This document shows, piece after piece, positions 4,967 through 12,564 of a stretch of 25,024 nucleotides of DNA (position 1 is the stretch's first letter; every line of letters begins with the position of its first letter). Position numbers and translations under genes: made by a program. The notes under the pieces were generated by a model that was not told the DNA's origin, searched no databases, and saw only the letters and a list, made by a program, of their open reading frames with translations. Source of the stretch: a virus. The stretch is from the IMG/VR virus record IMGVR_UViG_3300050821_002535, positions 1 through 25,024 of that record; one strand, written 5' to 3'.

Positions 4967-6241
4967 ATGGCAAAGCAGAAGGCAATACCCAGTGGTGACT
5001 TAGTACGTCTAGACCCCGCAGTGATCCTTGCAGACAGTAATACCCGATATGGACTCAAACAATCCCGCGTGGACTCTCTGGCAAAGAGCATCCTCGAACG
5101 GGGGGAAGTGTTGGAGCCTGTAGAGGTGGAGATGCTTTCAGAAGCATCTGCCAATGGGCACCAATACCGCCTGACTACCGGATTCTATCGGCTGGCTGCG
5201 GTAGTGGCTCTCAATACAACGGGGGCCGGGTTGACAGTCCCCGCTATCGTCCGTCCCATCCCCACCCCACAAGAGAGACTCCGTAGGCAGTTAGCGGAGA
5301 ACATGGAACGGGAGAATCAGTCCCCGATGGATCAGGCTATTGCTATCCAGAGTCTCCTCGAATCCGGTCTTACCAAGATGGAAGTGAGGGAGATATTCTC
5401 GCGTCCTGGGGGCCGGAAGGGTAACAAGGTCCAGCCCGCATCAAACTCTTTCATCAATATGACTCTATCCTTTCTTGAGCTACCCAAGGGCATCCAAGAG
5501 AAGATACACGATGGCCGGGTTGGTGTAGCTGCCGCGTATGAGTTGACCAAGGTTCCCCCGGACAAGCAGAAGCTAGTTCTCGAACGCGCTGAAGAGGAGA
5601 GACAGAAGGCTCTTGAACGGGAAGAGAAGGATGAGGAGAAGCTCCTCGCTCAAGAGAAACGGCAAGCAGAAGAGGCTAACCAACGGGCCGCAGCACTCAA
5701 GGGTGTTACGGATGCGGAGGCTATCGTCAATGCGTCCAAGGCTGCCCTGGCTGTCAAGACCAAGGCCGCTGAGGTAGCCTATGACTTGTCCAAGGCCAAG
5801 CACCAAGACGCCAAGGCCAAGAAGGAAGCTATCTCCGCCTTCAAGAAGGCAGAGCAAGAGAGACAGCTTGGAGAAGCCGACTTGCTTGCAGTCACAAAGG
5901 AATGGGAGGACTTGCGCGGGAAGTTCGAGAAGCGTGAAGCTCTCATTGCTGAGAAGATGGCGAAGCTCAGGGCAGCCCGCGCACAGGCTCCAGCGGGTGC
6001 GGCTGCTGCCAAGAATGAAGCTGTCGGGTCAGGTGACGTTAAGAAGGCCGCTGCTGCTACGGGAGTATCAACCAATTACGTACCACTGAATGCATCCGAG
6101 ATGCGTAAGGTGGTGAGCGAGCTGTCACTCCCTGGGGGCAACCCGAAGGTGGTGGCGATCGGACAGGCTCTTGTACGGTGCTTTGCTGGCGAAACAACAG
6201 ACAAAGAGCTATACCGAGAGTTACAGAAAGCAGTGGACTAG
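4967..6241 (+). CDS. ParB-family (KorB/Noc-like) DNA-binding protein
   Basis: This 424-residue protein starts after AGAGGAGA. Residues 10-120 form the ParB N-terminal domain: NTRYGLKQSRVDSLAKSI (25-42), TGFYRLAA (71-78) at the position of the GERR nucleotide-binding box, and ENMERENQSPMDQA (111-124) matching ParB box ENxxRE. Residues 134-190 give the helix-turn-helix region (GLTKMEVREIFSR ... INMTLSFLELPKGIQEKIHDGRV). A charged coiled coil follows (about 200-340), then an Ala-rich linker and a small C-terminal domain (370-424), the place of the dimer domain in relatives. The GERR box is changed to GFYR, so nucleotide binding is uncertain. No ParA is seen. A palindrome lies upstream of its promoter and a degenerate one after its terminator. 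It is the best candidate for the factor that binds the dispersed palindromes (inference). Confidence 0.88.
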   Translation: MAKQKAIPSGDLVRLDPAVILADSNTRYGLKQSRVDSLAKSILERGEVLEPVEVEMLSEASANGHQYRLTTGFYRLAAVVALNTTGAGLTVPAIVRPIPTPQERLRRQLAENMERENQSPMDQAIAIQSLLESGLTKMEVREIFSRPGGRKGNKVQPASNSFINMTLSFLELPKGIQEKIHDGRVGVAAAYELTKVPPDKQKLVLERAEEERQKALEREEKDEEKLLAQEKRQAEEANQRAAALKGVTDAEAIVNASKAALAVKTKAAEVAYDLSKAKHQDAKAKKEAISAFKKAEQERQLGEADLLAVTKEWEDLRGKFEKREALIAEKMAKLRAARAQAPAGAAAAKNEAVGSGDVKKAAAATGVSTNYVPLNASEMRKVVSELSLPGGNPKVVAIGQALVRCFAGETTDKELYRELQKAVD

Positions 6242-6498
6242 TCCAGTCCAAAAAGGAAGAGGGCCAGTCTCAAAAAATGAGATTCGGCCCTTTTTTTGTG
6301 CCCGGTCAGTGTAATGATTACGGTGTCAGCGTGAGGGTCTTTGTGACTAGATTCGATGCTGGAAGATTGCCGCTGTTGACTGGCCCAGCCTCTATCCAGC
6401 TCGTTGAAACGAACGAGTAGACGTGCCCATGAATGAGCGTCCCGGCGTTGAGTGTGCCTGTGCTGGAAGGTGGCTCTGTGTCGGTCAGCGTCTGGCAT
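6238..6498 (-). CDS. Hypothetical protein reading through the terminator region
   Basis: This 86-residue frame starts at an ATG that follows AGGAGCAAC and overlaps the end of the MazG-like gene by 14 nt. It is rich in His, Arg and Ser, then reads through the degenerate palindrome (Val-Ile-Ile-Thr) and the terminator hairpin. It ends in a hydrophobic tail (LRLALFLFGLD) 4 nt inside the 3' end of the ParB-family gene. The good ribosome binding site supports it; the convergent overlap and the hairpin-encoded C-terminus speak against it. Function unknown. Confidence 0.4.
   Translation of the reverse strand: MPDADRHRATFQHRHTQRRDAHSWARLLVRFNELDRGWASQQRQSSSIESSHKDPHADTVIITLTGHKKRAESHFLRLALFLFGLD
6260..6297 (+). 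terminator. Rho-independent terminator after the ParB-family gene
   Basis: AGGGCC/GGCCCT and TCTCA/TGAGA form an interrupted stem with an A-rich loop, followed by seven T. On the minus strand the same hairpin is followed by a looser T-rich stretch (CTTCCTTTTTGG), so it may also stop converging transcription. Confidence 0.85.
6310..6322. repeat. Dispersed palindrome, site 9 (degenerate)
   Basis: TGTAATGATTACG, with one mismatch at the last base and a changed right flank. It is 13 bp after the terminator of the ParB-family gene. It may be a decayed or weak site. Confidence 0.75.
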
Positions 6499-7066
6499 GT
6501 TGCTCCTTTTCTGATTGCGGGGAAACCTTCGCCTGCTCCGCTCGCGCTTCCACTGGCGGCGTCACGGCTGGCGGGGTGGGCGAGGCGAGCGCGATTGGGC
6601 AGCCTAACTCTTTAGACTTCGCATTGAATACTTCGACGGCAGCATCGCCAATCAGGAATCCAAGCGACTGTGCGAGCAAGTCAAGATATACATAGCCGTC
6701 GCCTAGCTCTTGGCGTAGTTTCGTTCGCAATTCTTCTGCCTCAACGCCCCGGTTGGCTTTGACTCCAACACTATCTCGTATGCGATTCAGTTTCTTAGCG
6801 ACGTTCGCCGCCTCACCAAGCTCGCCGAACAGAGCCGTGAACCAATCCGACGTGGACCAGGAATCAAGCGCGTGGTCGAAACCCTCCCTGCTCTCACAGC
6901 GCAAGCGGTTCACCCGCGCAAACTCAGCGAACGTCAGCTTCTCCCGCAAGCTGTCGGGCTGGGCGGCCAACTCGTATAGTGCAATATCAGCAAGTTGGCA
7001 GGCATTACCCATCCCAATTCTTCTGAAATGTTCCGTCAGTGCTTCTTGCAACTCTTGGCTAGACAT
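6485..7066 (-). CDS. MazG-like nucleotide pyrophosphohydrolase
   Basis: The ATG at 7066, after AGAGGGG, gives 193 residues. The MazG-type helical core is around residues 75-145: WFTALFGELGEAANVAKKL contains the ExxE metal-binding pair (E82, E85), and RQELGDGYVYLDLLAQSLG contains the ExxD pair (E120, D123). The rest of the chain is helical, with a Pro/Ala-rich C-terminal tail. Enzymes of this superfamily hydrolyse NTPs or dNTPs to monophosphate and pyrophosphate; phages use them for pool control or to lower host (p)ppGpp-type signalling. It sits in a block (6.24-7.7 kb) lacking any exact palindrome. The longer upstream frame to 7213 lacks a ribosome binding site and overlaps the neighbouring gene. 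Confidence 0.8.
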   Translation of the reverse strand: MSSQELQEALTEHFRRIGMGNACQLADIALYELAAQPDSLREKLTFAEFARVNRLRCESREGFDHALDSWSTSDWFTALFGELGEAANVAKKLNRIRDSVGVKANRGVEAEELRTKLRQELGDGYVYLDLLAQSLGFLIGDAAVEVFNAKSKELGCPIALASPTPPAVTPPVEARAEQAKVSPQSEKEQHARR

Positions 7067-7088
7067 AGACCCCTCTTTTCTCTCCCAC

Positions 7089-7694
7089 CTACCGTGCGGG
7101 AACACTGACGTACTTTTTGCGACCGTTCGGGGACATCCTGCACGGCTTACCTTTTCCACCAAAGAAATCGTTATTTGCGCCAAGAACCCTAGTCGCCCCC
7201 TTGCTGAGGTCAATAAGGCAATCTCCAGTAATGGACCAGCCGCGTATCACTGCATCGTAGTCCGTCTCGTACTGAATATCCCACGGAGCCATCGCTTCTT
7301 TCTGCATGAATGGCTTAGTCTCGTAGGCTTTGCGCCAAAAATAGTTAGACGCTGCCATCGTTCCAAATAGAATCACAAGCAAAATCCTTCGAACTATCTC
7401 GGCTCGGCTACCCATGTTTAGCTCCTTGCTGGCGCACGCTGGACTAATTCTTCCCGAACGTAATCGCCATCGACTTTGAATCTCCACTTTTACTTTGCAC
7501 GCGATCAAATCGGCTCCGCAGTCGCCCGTGATATGCGAGCAATCCAGAAGCATGTCGTGATTGGCGAGTACTGCAATAGTCGGCCAGTCCCAGATTAATC
7601 CAATCTTGCGAGCCTTCGATTGAAGCCTCTGAATCGTGCCAGATGAAGGACTCCAACCGTCTTTGGACTCTGCTATGAATGGCCGCTTGCTCAT
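7089..7694 (-). CDS. Hypothetical protein, possibly two genes in one frame
   Basis: The frame runs 201 residues from an ATG after GGGAGGCG. An internal ATG at 7415 (MGSRAEIVRR) follows AAGGAG, so a second product of 108 residues beginning with a membrane helix (ILLVILFGTMAASNYFW) is likely. Both halves hold a similar segment: HITGDCGADL in the first and SITGDCLIDL in the second, each followed by a beta-like stretch ending in Val. This suggests a duplicated small domain joined by loss of a stop codon, or two overlapping cistrons. No family recognised. Confidence 0.5.
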   Translation of the reverse strand: MSKRPFIAESKDGWSPSSGTIQRLQSKARKIGLIWDWPTIAVLANHDMLLDCSHITGDCGADLIACKVKVEIQSRWRLRSGRISPACASKELNMGSRAEIVRRILLVILFGTMAASNYFWRKAYETKPFMQKEAMAPWDIQYETDYDAVIRGWSITGDCLIDLSKGATRVLGANNDFFGGKGKPCRMSPNGRKKYVSVPAR

Positions 7695-7730
7695 TTCGCC
7701 TCCCTCTGCAACTTCTCGTTGATGGCCTGC

Positions 7731-8150
7731 TTAACTAACCTTTAGACTAAAGCTCTCAGTCTTATCTGTGCAGTCCTCAATGATGGACTCATCCACCCCA
7801 GCGGCTAGCAGCTTGGTCCTATTGATTGTGCTGCGGCTAGTGGCGAAGTAGGACAGCGTAGACTCCCCACACAGAGCTTTAGCAATCCCATACTGGGATA
7901 CTATGACCTTGATGCGGGGCTTGATAGTGTCAATGACCTTCTCCAGCCTCTTCACCTCAGCCTGTGGCACTACTAGGGCAGCCACAAGGCTACGTAGTGT
8001 CTCCAAGTCCTCAGCTTCCCCAATCAGTTCCTCTACTGTGGGGATAACCTCTTCAGGCTCTTTGACTGGGGCTTGTGGGACCAAACTGGGTCCAGACCCC
8101 AACTGTGATTGGGCTATCTTTTGGGCTAGTGCAGCAGGTAGTTTTGCCAT
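7731..8150 (-). CDS. Hypothetical helical protein at the end of the replication region
   Basis: The ATG at 8150 follows AGGAGGAG, giving 139 residues (MAKLPAALAQKIAQ...). A Pro-rich linker is followed by a helical region (VEELIGEAEDLETLRSLVAALVVPQAEVKRLEKVIDTIKPRIK) and then a compact C-terminal part (STLSYFATSRSTINRTKLLAAGVDESIIEDCTDKTESFSLKV). Proteins with such a tail are common near phage recombination genes, but I cannot assign a function. It has its own CTTGACA promoter directly upstream (8167-8195), so it is transcribed independently of the polymerase operon. Confidence 0.6.
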   Translation of the reverse strand: MAKLPAALAQKIAQSQLGSGPSLVPQAPVKEPEEVIPTVEELIGEAEDLETLRSLVAALVVPQAEVKRLEKVIDTIKPRIKVIVSQYGIAKALCGESTLSYFATSRSTINRTKLLAAGVDESIIEDCTDKTESFSLKVS

Positions 8151-8166
8151 TGCTCCTCCTTTTGTA

Positions 8167-8195
8167 TTGGTATCACAATAGTGAAACCTTGTCAA
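8167..8195 (-). promoter_or_regulatory. CTTGACA promoter with GTTTCAC element
   Basis: On the minus strand TTGACA (8195-8190) is followed by AGGTTTCACTATTGTGA (17 bp) and TACCAA, with TG one base before the -10 (extended -10 type). GGTTTCACTA lies in the spacer, the element shared with three other promoters. It drives the 139-residue gene. Confidence 0.5.
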
Positions 8196-8203
8196 GTGCT
8201 AAA

Positions 8204-8461
8204 TCAGTCTGCAAGTAGGTCATGCTCACAACAGAATATATAACTATCACCACTTTCTAGGTGTAGACTGCGAACATCCACCACAAAGAAGTGAGTTGAA
8301 TCACACCTGTACCAGTTAGTAAGGCCATCAATGTTAAGGTCATAAGGTCTACCCGGAAGGACTGTGCTGAGTATTTTCCTTATGTCCTCTGCACACATGA
8401 AGGACTTTCCGTGGGTAATCTGCACTCTTACGGGTTGCCATCCACCCTTAGATGTAATCAT
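8204..8461 (-). CDS. Hypothetical protein starting in a palindrome
   Basis: The most likely start is the ATG at 8461-8459 inside palindrome site 10, with GGAGGG 9 nt upstream; this gives 85 residues (MITSKGGWQPVRVQITHG...). A five-codon minicistron that starts at the polymerase stop (8478) ends at TAA overlapping this ATG as TAATG. The ATG at 8518 would give 104 residues but lies inside the polymerase gene. The product is beta-rich with several Cys and His residues (CAEDI, YRCDSTHF, CCEHDLLAD). Function unknown; last gene of the polymerase transcript. Confidence 0.5.
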   Translation of the reverse strand: MITSKGGWQPVRVQITHGKSFMCAEDIRKILSTVLPGRPYDLNIDGLTNWYRCDSTHFFVVDVRSLHLESGDSYIFCCEHDLLAD

Positions 8462-8465
8462 TACA
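8453..8465. repeat. Dispersed palindrome, site 10 (start codon)
   Basis: Exact TGTAATCATTACA; its minus-strand ATG is the likely start of the 85-residue gene. Confidence 0.95.
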
Positions 8466-8477
8466 CTATACCCTCCA

Positions 8478-9821
8478 TCACTTTTCCAACGAACCCCAAT
8501 TTTCTGCCTTAGCCCCACTAGCCTTTAATGGTACTCTCAATGGAGCACAAGTCTCAAACCTGTACTTGGTGGCCTCTATCAACTCATCGGCTACATCTTC
8601 CCGGCACTCAAATAATAGCTCATCATGGACCTGTAATAAGGGGTGTACCACATCCAGCATATTACTCTGCTCCAGGTCATCCCATACTGCTGCCATCGTG
8701 AGCTTAATGGTCCCTTGTGCCCCAGACTGGTACGGGAAGTTACCCACCTCCCGTAGCGCGGCCCCCACTACCCACGGGTGAACACTCCGCACAGCCGCAA
8801 CGTGTAGGATGCGGCCCCACATATCGTAGCAGTAACCAAGTCTACGGGCTATCCTATGGTAGCGTCTGCGATCCTCCAGCACTCCAGGATACTTCATGTA
8901 GAAGGCATTGATAAGGTCCTGGCACTTGTCCTCAGTCCAGCCATAGCCAGGGGGCATCTGTTCTAGTAAGCCCTTAGCTGATACATCGTAGATGGATGCC
9001 AGTATACAGGTCTTAGCCGGGTAGCGGTGATTCATCCTATGTACCGAAGGGTAGTGCCAGCCAGTCTCATCTAAGTATCTGTCATCCTTCAGCTTGAACG
9101 CTGTGATAGCAAAATCACTGTATATGTCCTCTTCATTCTCGTAGACCCGGATGAGTGCCTTATCTCCAGAACTGTGAGCAGCAAGCCTAACCTCTATTTG
9201 GGATTCATCGACAGAGACAATAATCCAACCGGGTTTTGTGATGAATCCTCTACGTATCTCACGGCCTCTATCCGTACGTGTGGGCATAGCAAGTAGGTTA
9301 GGTTGTTTGCATGACAGCCTTCCAGAAGGTACTCGCGTGTTAGAGAGGTTAGGGAACATTCTCCACACGTCACCTTCACAACGTCTAGCAAGCTTAGGCA
9401 TGGGACGGACGTAGGTACCTTGTAGCTTGCTGTACTCTTTGTATGAAAGAATGAGTGGCACCACTGGATGATCGTGTTGTATAGCCGTGAGGACTTCATC
9501 TTCTACACTCTCTCTGTCTCCCGAACGGGTAAGTTTGAATCGAGCTTGTTTGAGTCCCAGTTTCTTGAACAATAAGTCTGACACTTGGTCCCCTGAGTCT
9601 AGGTTGATGTAGTGCCCAGTAAGGGTATGGACTTCCTCTGTGATACGGTCCATGTCCTCTGTGAGACTAGTCTCCATCTTGGCGAAGTGGTCTAGGTCAA
9701 CCTGTAGGCCAGTCTTAGCCATACTGAGTATCATAGGCATCGCGCCTGAGTCGATACGCGAGATGTTAGCCACACTAGGCCCAGAGCCTAGTAGCCGCAC
9801 GCCATTGTAGAGCCTAGTCAT
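8478..9821 (-). CDS. polA: Family A DNA polymerase, polymerase domain
   Basis: The 447 residues correspond to the thumb, palm and fingers of a Pol I-type polymerase. Motif A is VSVDESQIEVRLAAHSSGD (D205), with DES where DYS is usual. Motif B is R266-YPA-K270-TCILASIYD, and motif C is LLQVHDELLFE (H399 D400 E401). The position equal to E. coli Phe762 is Leu274, a substitution found in many phage PolA enzymes and proposed to slow synthesis and accompany temperate life. No exonuclease domain is present; that domain is in the gene at 10154-11542, with a 111-residue gene between. The ATG overlaps the stop of that gene as ATGA. It would replicate the phage genome. Confidence 0.93.
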   Translation of the reverse strand: MTRLYNGVRLLGSGPSVANISRIDSGAMPMILSMAKTGLQVDLDHFAKMETSLTEDMDRITEEVHTLTGHYINLDSGDQVSDLLFKKLGLKQARFKLTRSGDRESVEDEVLTAIQHDHPVVPLILSYKEYSKLQGTYVRPMPKLARRCEGDVWRMFPNLSNTRVPSGRLSCKQPNLLAMPTRTDRGREIRRGFITKPGWIIVSVDESQIEVRLAAHSSGDKALIRVYENEEDIYSDFAITAFKLKDDRYLDETGWHYPSVHRMNHRYPAKTCILASIYDVSAKGLLEQMPPGYGWTEDKCQDLINAFYMKYPGVLEDRRRYHRIARRLGYCYDMWGRILHVAAVRSVHPWVVGAALREVGNFPYQSGAQGTIKLTMAAVWDDLEQSNMLDVVHPLLQVHDELLFECREDVADELIEATKYRFETCAPLRVPLKASGAKAENWGSLEK

Positions 9822-10153
9822 TTAGCTTGTTCGTATAGCACTAAAGCAATCACAGCATATACAGCAATATCCCTCATGGAGTCCTCTGCACTCTCGTTGT
9901 GGAGTCCTCCATTTTGCGCTAGGGACTGTAGCCTCTTAACCTTATCATTTAGACGCACCATAGCCCCCACCCAGGGAGCTATTCCCCACTCTGAGCTAGC
10001 TCGCACATTGGCAAATGGATCATCCCCCTTACCGTAGTCTAATTGCTTACGGTCATGCAACGACCCCAGTTCTACAAGTATCTCATGGAATCTAGCTGAA
10101 TTAGGGTGCCTCTTCTTCAGCATATCCACGTCATCTGCGTGTAGTCCACTCAT
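9818..10153 (-). CDS. Nmad1 (DUF1599)-like protein
   Basis: This 111-residue protein has the conserved pattern LHDRKQLDYGKGDDPFANVRASSEWGIAPWVGAMVRLNDKVKRLQ followed by ESAEDSMRDIAVYAVIALVLYE. That pattern is typical of the nucleotide-modification-associated family (Nmad1, DUF1599), a MazG-like all-helical fold with acidic metal ligands. Members are thought to act on nucleotides or modified bases, though the reaction is not settled. It sits exactly between the two parts of the split polymerase, starting just after the upstream stop (TAAATG) and ending in ATGA with the polymerase start, so it should be made together with them. Confidence 0.78.
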   Translation of the reverse strand: MSGLHADDVDMLKKRHPNSARFHEILVELGSLHDRKQLDYGKGDDPFANVRASSEWGIAPWVGAMVRLNDKVKRLQSLAQNGGLHNESAEDSMRDIAVYAVIALVLYEQAK

Positions 10154-11542
10154 TTAGTCCTCCCAATGCTCTGATAATTTACGTCTAACCTGTCTAGTCA
10201 TCCCCTGCAATACAGGCCACAACCTTAGTGTGGCGTCAGCATCTCGGCACGCATAGTGTATGGTCTTCTCTATCGGCACATGCTCTATGCTCTTACCCGG
10301 CCATTCCCCACACACTATCTCAATCTGTGCGTGGTCATCCTCCCAGTTATCCCATGCTTGGAACACATCCTTGTCAGGATGCTTCTGGTAATCAGTGAGG
10401 AACCTCTTGAGCTTAGTGCTCATGCTCTGGGGCTTGTACAGCTTCCACTGGCCCTGCGGGTCACGTACTGTCTGCTCCTCTGGCTTAGGCCACTCATGGT
10501 TGACAGCTTCCCTGAGATAGCTGAGGCAAAGAGGGGTAGAATAGGGTGAGACAACATCATCGAAGTCACTCATAGCCATCCCAAGTAATCTGTAAGCCAG
10601 GGCCTTGAGTCCTTGTGGCACATTTCCCAGGTGGTAGGCACGTACCATCGTATCAATGATACGGCTCTGAGGGAATTGTAGTCCCATTTTTCCTACCACC
10701 TGAGAGTCAAACATCCAGTTATGGAACAGGATAGGACCTTCCCACCTATCTAGCATCAACTGGAATATCTCTAGAGCTTCCTTATCCTCAGCCCGTATCA
10801 ATCGGCCTGTGCCGGGGAAGGTTGAATAGCTCAAGCAGAATGGGTCACGTTTACGAGTGACTTCTGTATCACAGGCCAATGGGTGAGTGTAATCATTACA
10901 TTCAAGGTAGTCAGTCAATAGCTCATCTGCCCCTATTTCCTTATAGTCTGGAGTGGGCCATGTGTCAGAGGGGACTCTGAGCTTGCCCTTGAGATACTTG
11001 CCAAGCCTGACCCAATCATTGCGGATCATCAACATCTTCTTAGGCTCATGTAGTCCCCCGGCTGGGTGGTACATGGGGAACACTGTGCCCCAACTAGTCT
11101 CCAGGGGGATGCCATGCTGTAGCTCAAGGTTAATGTCAGGGTCTATGGCGTAGCAGGCTAGTACTCCCATTACTACTATTACCTTATATCCTCCGACTTG
11201 CAGCCTTCGGAGGACTCCATTATTGGAGCACGACAAGAGGAGTTCTCTATCTGCGTCTCTATGTATGTCGAGTCTACCCTGGGGCCTATCTGGAAGGCAC
11301 CGGATGCTGTTGTCCACATAACAAGACTCGCGTTTGAGTCCAGCGAGTGGAAGGTAATGCCTATTAACCTCTTCCCCCGTTTTGCCCACAAACGGTTGTC
11401 CCAACCTATCTTCATCCTTACCAGGAGCTTCACCAATGAATAGAACATCACTATCCTCCGGCCCACTAGGGGGCACACAGTTGTGCTTTGCAGGGCATAG
11501 GGCGCAACGATCCATGTTTACATGAACAGGTGGATTACCCAC
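10154..11542 (-). CDS. Uracil-DNA glycosylase-like domain fused to DnaQ-like 3'-5' exonuclease
   Basis: Of 462 residues, 10-190 form a family 4/5-type uracil-DNA glycosylase domain: CALC (C13, C16), then DVLFIGEAPGKDEDRLGQPFVG (32-53) and MYHPAGG (157-163). C82 and C105 are candidates for the remaining 4Fe-4S ligands. Residues 205-462 form a polymerase-type exonuclease: ACDTEVTR with DxE (D225, E227), FHNWMFDSQVV (273-283) and YACRDADATLRLW near the end. It supplies the proofreading domain missing from the polymerase gene. The glycosylase part suggests uracil sensing or removal at the fork. The GTG at 11542 is the likely start, but ATG at 11515 is possible. Palindrome site 11 encodes Cys-Asn-Asp-Tyr (215-218) between the two domains. 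Confidence 0.88.
   Translation of the reverse strand: MGNPPVHVNMDRCALCPAKHNCVPPSGPEDSDVLFIGEAPGKDEDRLGQPFVGKTGEEVNRHYLPLAGLKRESCYVDNSIRCLPDRPQGRLDIHRDADRELLLSCSNNGVLRRLQVGGYKVIVVMGVLACYAIDPDINLELQHGIPLETSWGTVFPMYHPAGGLHEPKKMLMIRNDWVRLGKYLKGKLRVPSDTWPTPDYKEIGADELLTDYLECNDYTHPLACDTEVTRKRDPFCLSYSTFPGTGRLIRAEDKEALEIFQLMLDRWEGPILFHNWMFDSQVVGKMGLQFPQSRIIDTMVRAYHLGNVPQGLKALAYRLLGMAMSDFDDVVSPYSTPLCLSYLREAVNHEWPKPEEQTVRDPQGQWKLYKPQSMSTKLKRFLTDYQKHPDKDVFQAWDNWEDDHAQIEIVCGEWPGKSIEHVPIEKTIHYACRDADATLRLWPVLQGMTRQVRRKLSEHWED
10888..10900. repeat. Dispersed palindrome, site 11 (intragenic)
   Basis: Exact TGTAATCATTACA inside the glycosylase-exonuclease gene, at the junction between its two domains. Confidence 0.95.
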
Positions 11543-11817
11543 CCGAACCCCACAGCCATGAGAGGGCCAAGAATAGCTATACCGATGATTGTGATAGTAT
11601 CTTGTGAGCTATCCCGCTTGATACTCGAATCATGGGTGACATACTGCACTAGCCACATTAACCCTATGGCATTAACTACTCTTAGCTCATGTACTCCGAA
11701 AGTTGGAACTAGGAACCATCTCCAAAGCATCACCAGTGCATACCCTCTTAGGAATGCCGTAAATGGAGTTAGTAGAATGAGGGTAGCCACTTTCCAGCCA
11801 TCAAACTTTTCAGCCAT
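11518..11817 (-). CDS. Membrane protein with about three helices
   Basis: This 99-residue protein follows AGGAGA. Hydrophobic segments lie at about residues 9-32 (VATLILLTPFTAFLRGYALVML), 47-59 (VVNAIGLMWLVQY) and 75-97 (ITIIGIAILGPLMAVGFGWVIHLF). A charged loop (THDSSIKRDSSQD) separates the second and third. It overlaps the start of the glycosylase-exonuclease gene by 25 nt. An integral membrane protein inside a replication operon is unusual; anchoring of replication to the membrane is possible but not shown. Confidence 0.68.
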   Translation of the reverse strand: MAEKFDGWKVATLILLTPFTAFLRGYALVMLWRWFLVPTFGVHELRVVNAIGLMWLVQYVTHDSSIKRDSSQDTITIIGIAILGPLMAVGFGWVIHLFM

Positions 11818-11829
11818 AATAAATTTCTC

Positions 11830-12564
11830 CTATTCTGTTTCGTGTATCTGCTTTACTACTGAGCGGGCTAACTTTGCCCCCACCCCATCAATCTTAATCC
11901 AATCACTCTCATCTGAGCTGGCTAACTCATAGGGAGTACGGAATAGCTTCTCTGCCTGCATCCCATGCTTCACGCCAATGCCATCCAGCTCTGATGCCCA
12001 CCTTCTCACTAGTGATGGCCTACCATTGAGTGAGGGCATATTGAGCTTCTGTGTTTCGAGTAAACTGGTATGGTCTTCCCACCTCTTCTGGAAGTACTGA
12101 TAGCACTCGAGGATATTGAACGCTGTGTGCTCCATGTCCCGTGTAATGATTACACCTGTCCCGGCTACTTGTAGCGTCAAAAGGAACCTGAACAGCTTAG
12201 AATAACGGGTCATCTGTGTGCGATACCTAAATGGACGCCACTCAAGGGTACGGATGCACTCCATTAAATACCCCGTGGTTGAATCCGGTTTCCATATCCC
12301 CTCAACCATGACGATGCTGTACCCATACATGGCCTTCATACCTGGCCGTTGGTGGGCGGCATAGCGTGCATCATCTATACAGTTGAGTATGTCGCTGAGG
12401 CTCTTGCGCTCAATCCCCACGCATATCCCACCCTGGGGACCATGCCCCTCAAAGCAGGCATCACCATATTCAAGGGTAGTCTTCTCAATCTTCACGTTCA
12501 TTGAGATTCGTTCAAGGTAGGGGATTAGTTCCTTCGATCCGGTACGTGAGTCTACGAGTATCAT
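11830..12564 (-). CDS. ERCC4 (XPF/Mus81)-type nuclease with helix-hairpin-helix
   Basis: The ATG at 12564, after GAGAGA, gives 244 residues. The N-terminal nuclease core holds D5, GD (34-35) and IERKSLSDIL (51-60) with the ERKxxxD signature of the XPF/Mus81 family. Residues about 190-240 form a helix-hairpin-helix region (LDGIGVKHGMQAEKLFRTPYELASS..IKIDGVGAKLARSVVKQI). Proteins of this design cut branched DNA such as flaps, forks or recombination intermediates, fitting the neighbouring recombination genes. Residues GVIITRD are encoded by palindrome site 12. The frame extends upstream to 12612, but that start lacks a ribosome binding site and overlaps the neighbour. Confidence 0.88.
   Translation of the reverse strand: MILVDSRTGSKELIPYLERISMNVKIEKTTLEYGDACFEGHGPQGGICVGIERKSLSDILNCIDDARYAAHQRPGMKAMYGYSIVMVEGIWKPDSTTGYLMECIRTLEWRPFRYRTQMTRYSKLFRFLLTLQVAGTGVIITRDMEHTAFNILECYQYFQKRWEDHTSLLETQKLNMPSLNGRPSLVRRWASELDGIGVKHGMQAEKLFRTPYELASSDESDWIKIDGVGAKLARSVVKQIHETE
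12142..12154. repeat. Dispersed palindrome, site 12 (intragenic)
   Basis: Exact TGTAATGATTACA with GTG...CAC flanks, inside the ERCC4 nuclease gene, read as Val-Ile-Ile-Thr. Confidence 0.95.

Noticed and set aside
5573-6075. Leftward frames opposite the ParB-family gene
   Set aside because: Leu/Ser-rich translations are the expected antisense of Lys/Glu/Ala-rich coiled-coil codons.
7740-7752. Short palindrome TTTAGACTAAA near the end of the 139-residue gene
   Set aside because: An isolated 11-bp dyad within coding sequence, with no second copy noticed and no promoter next to it.
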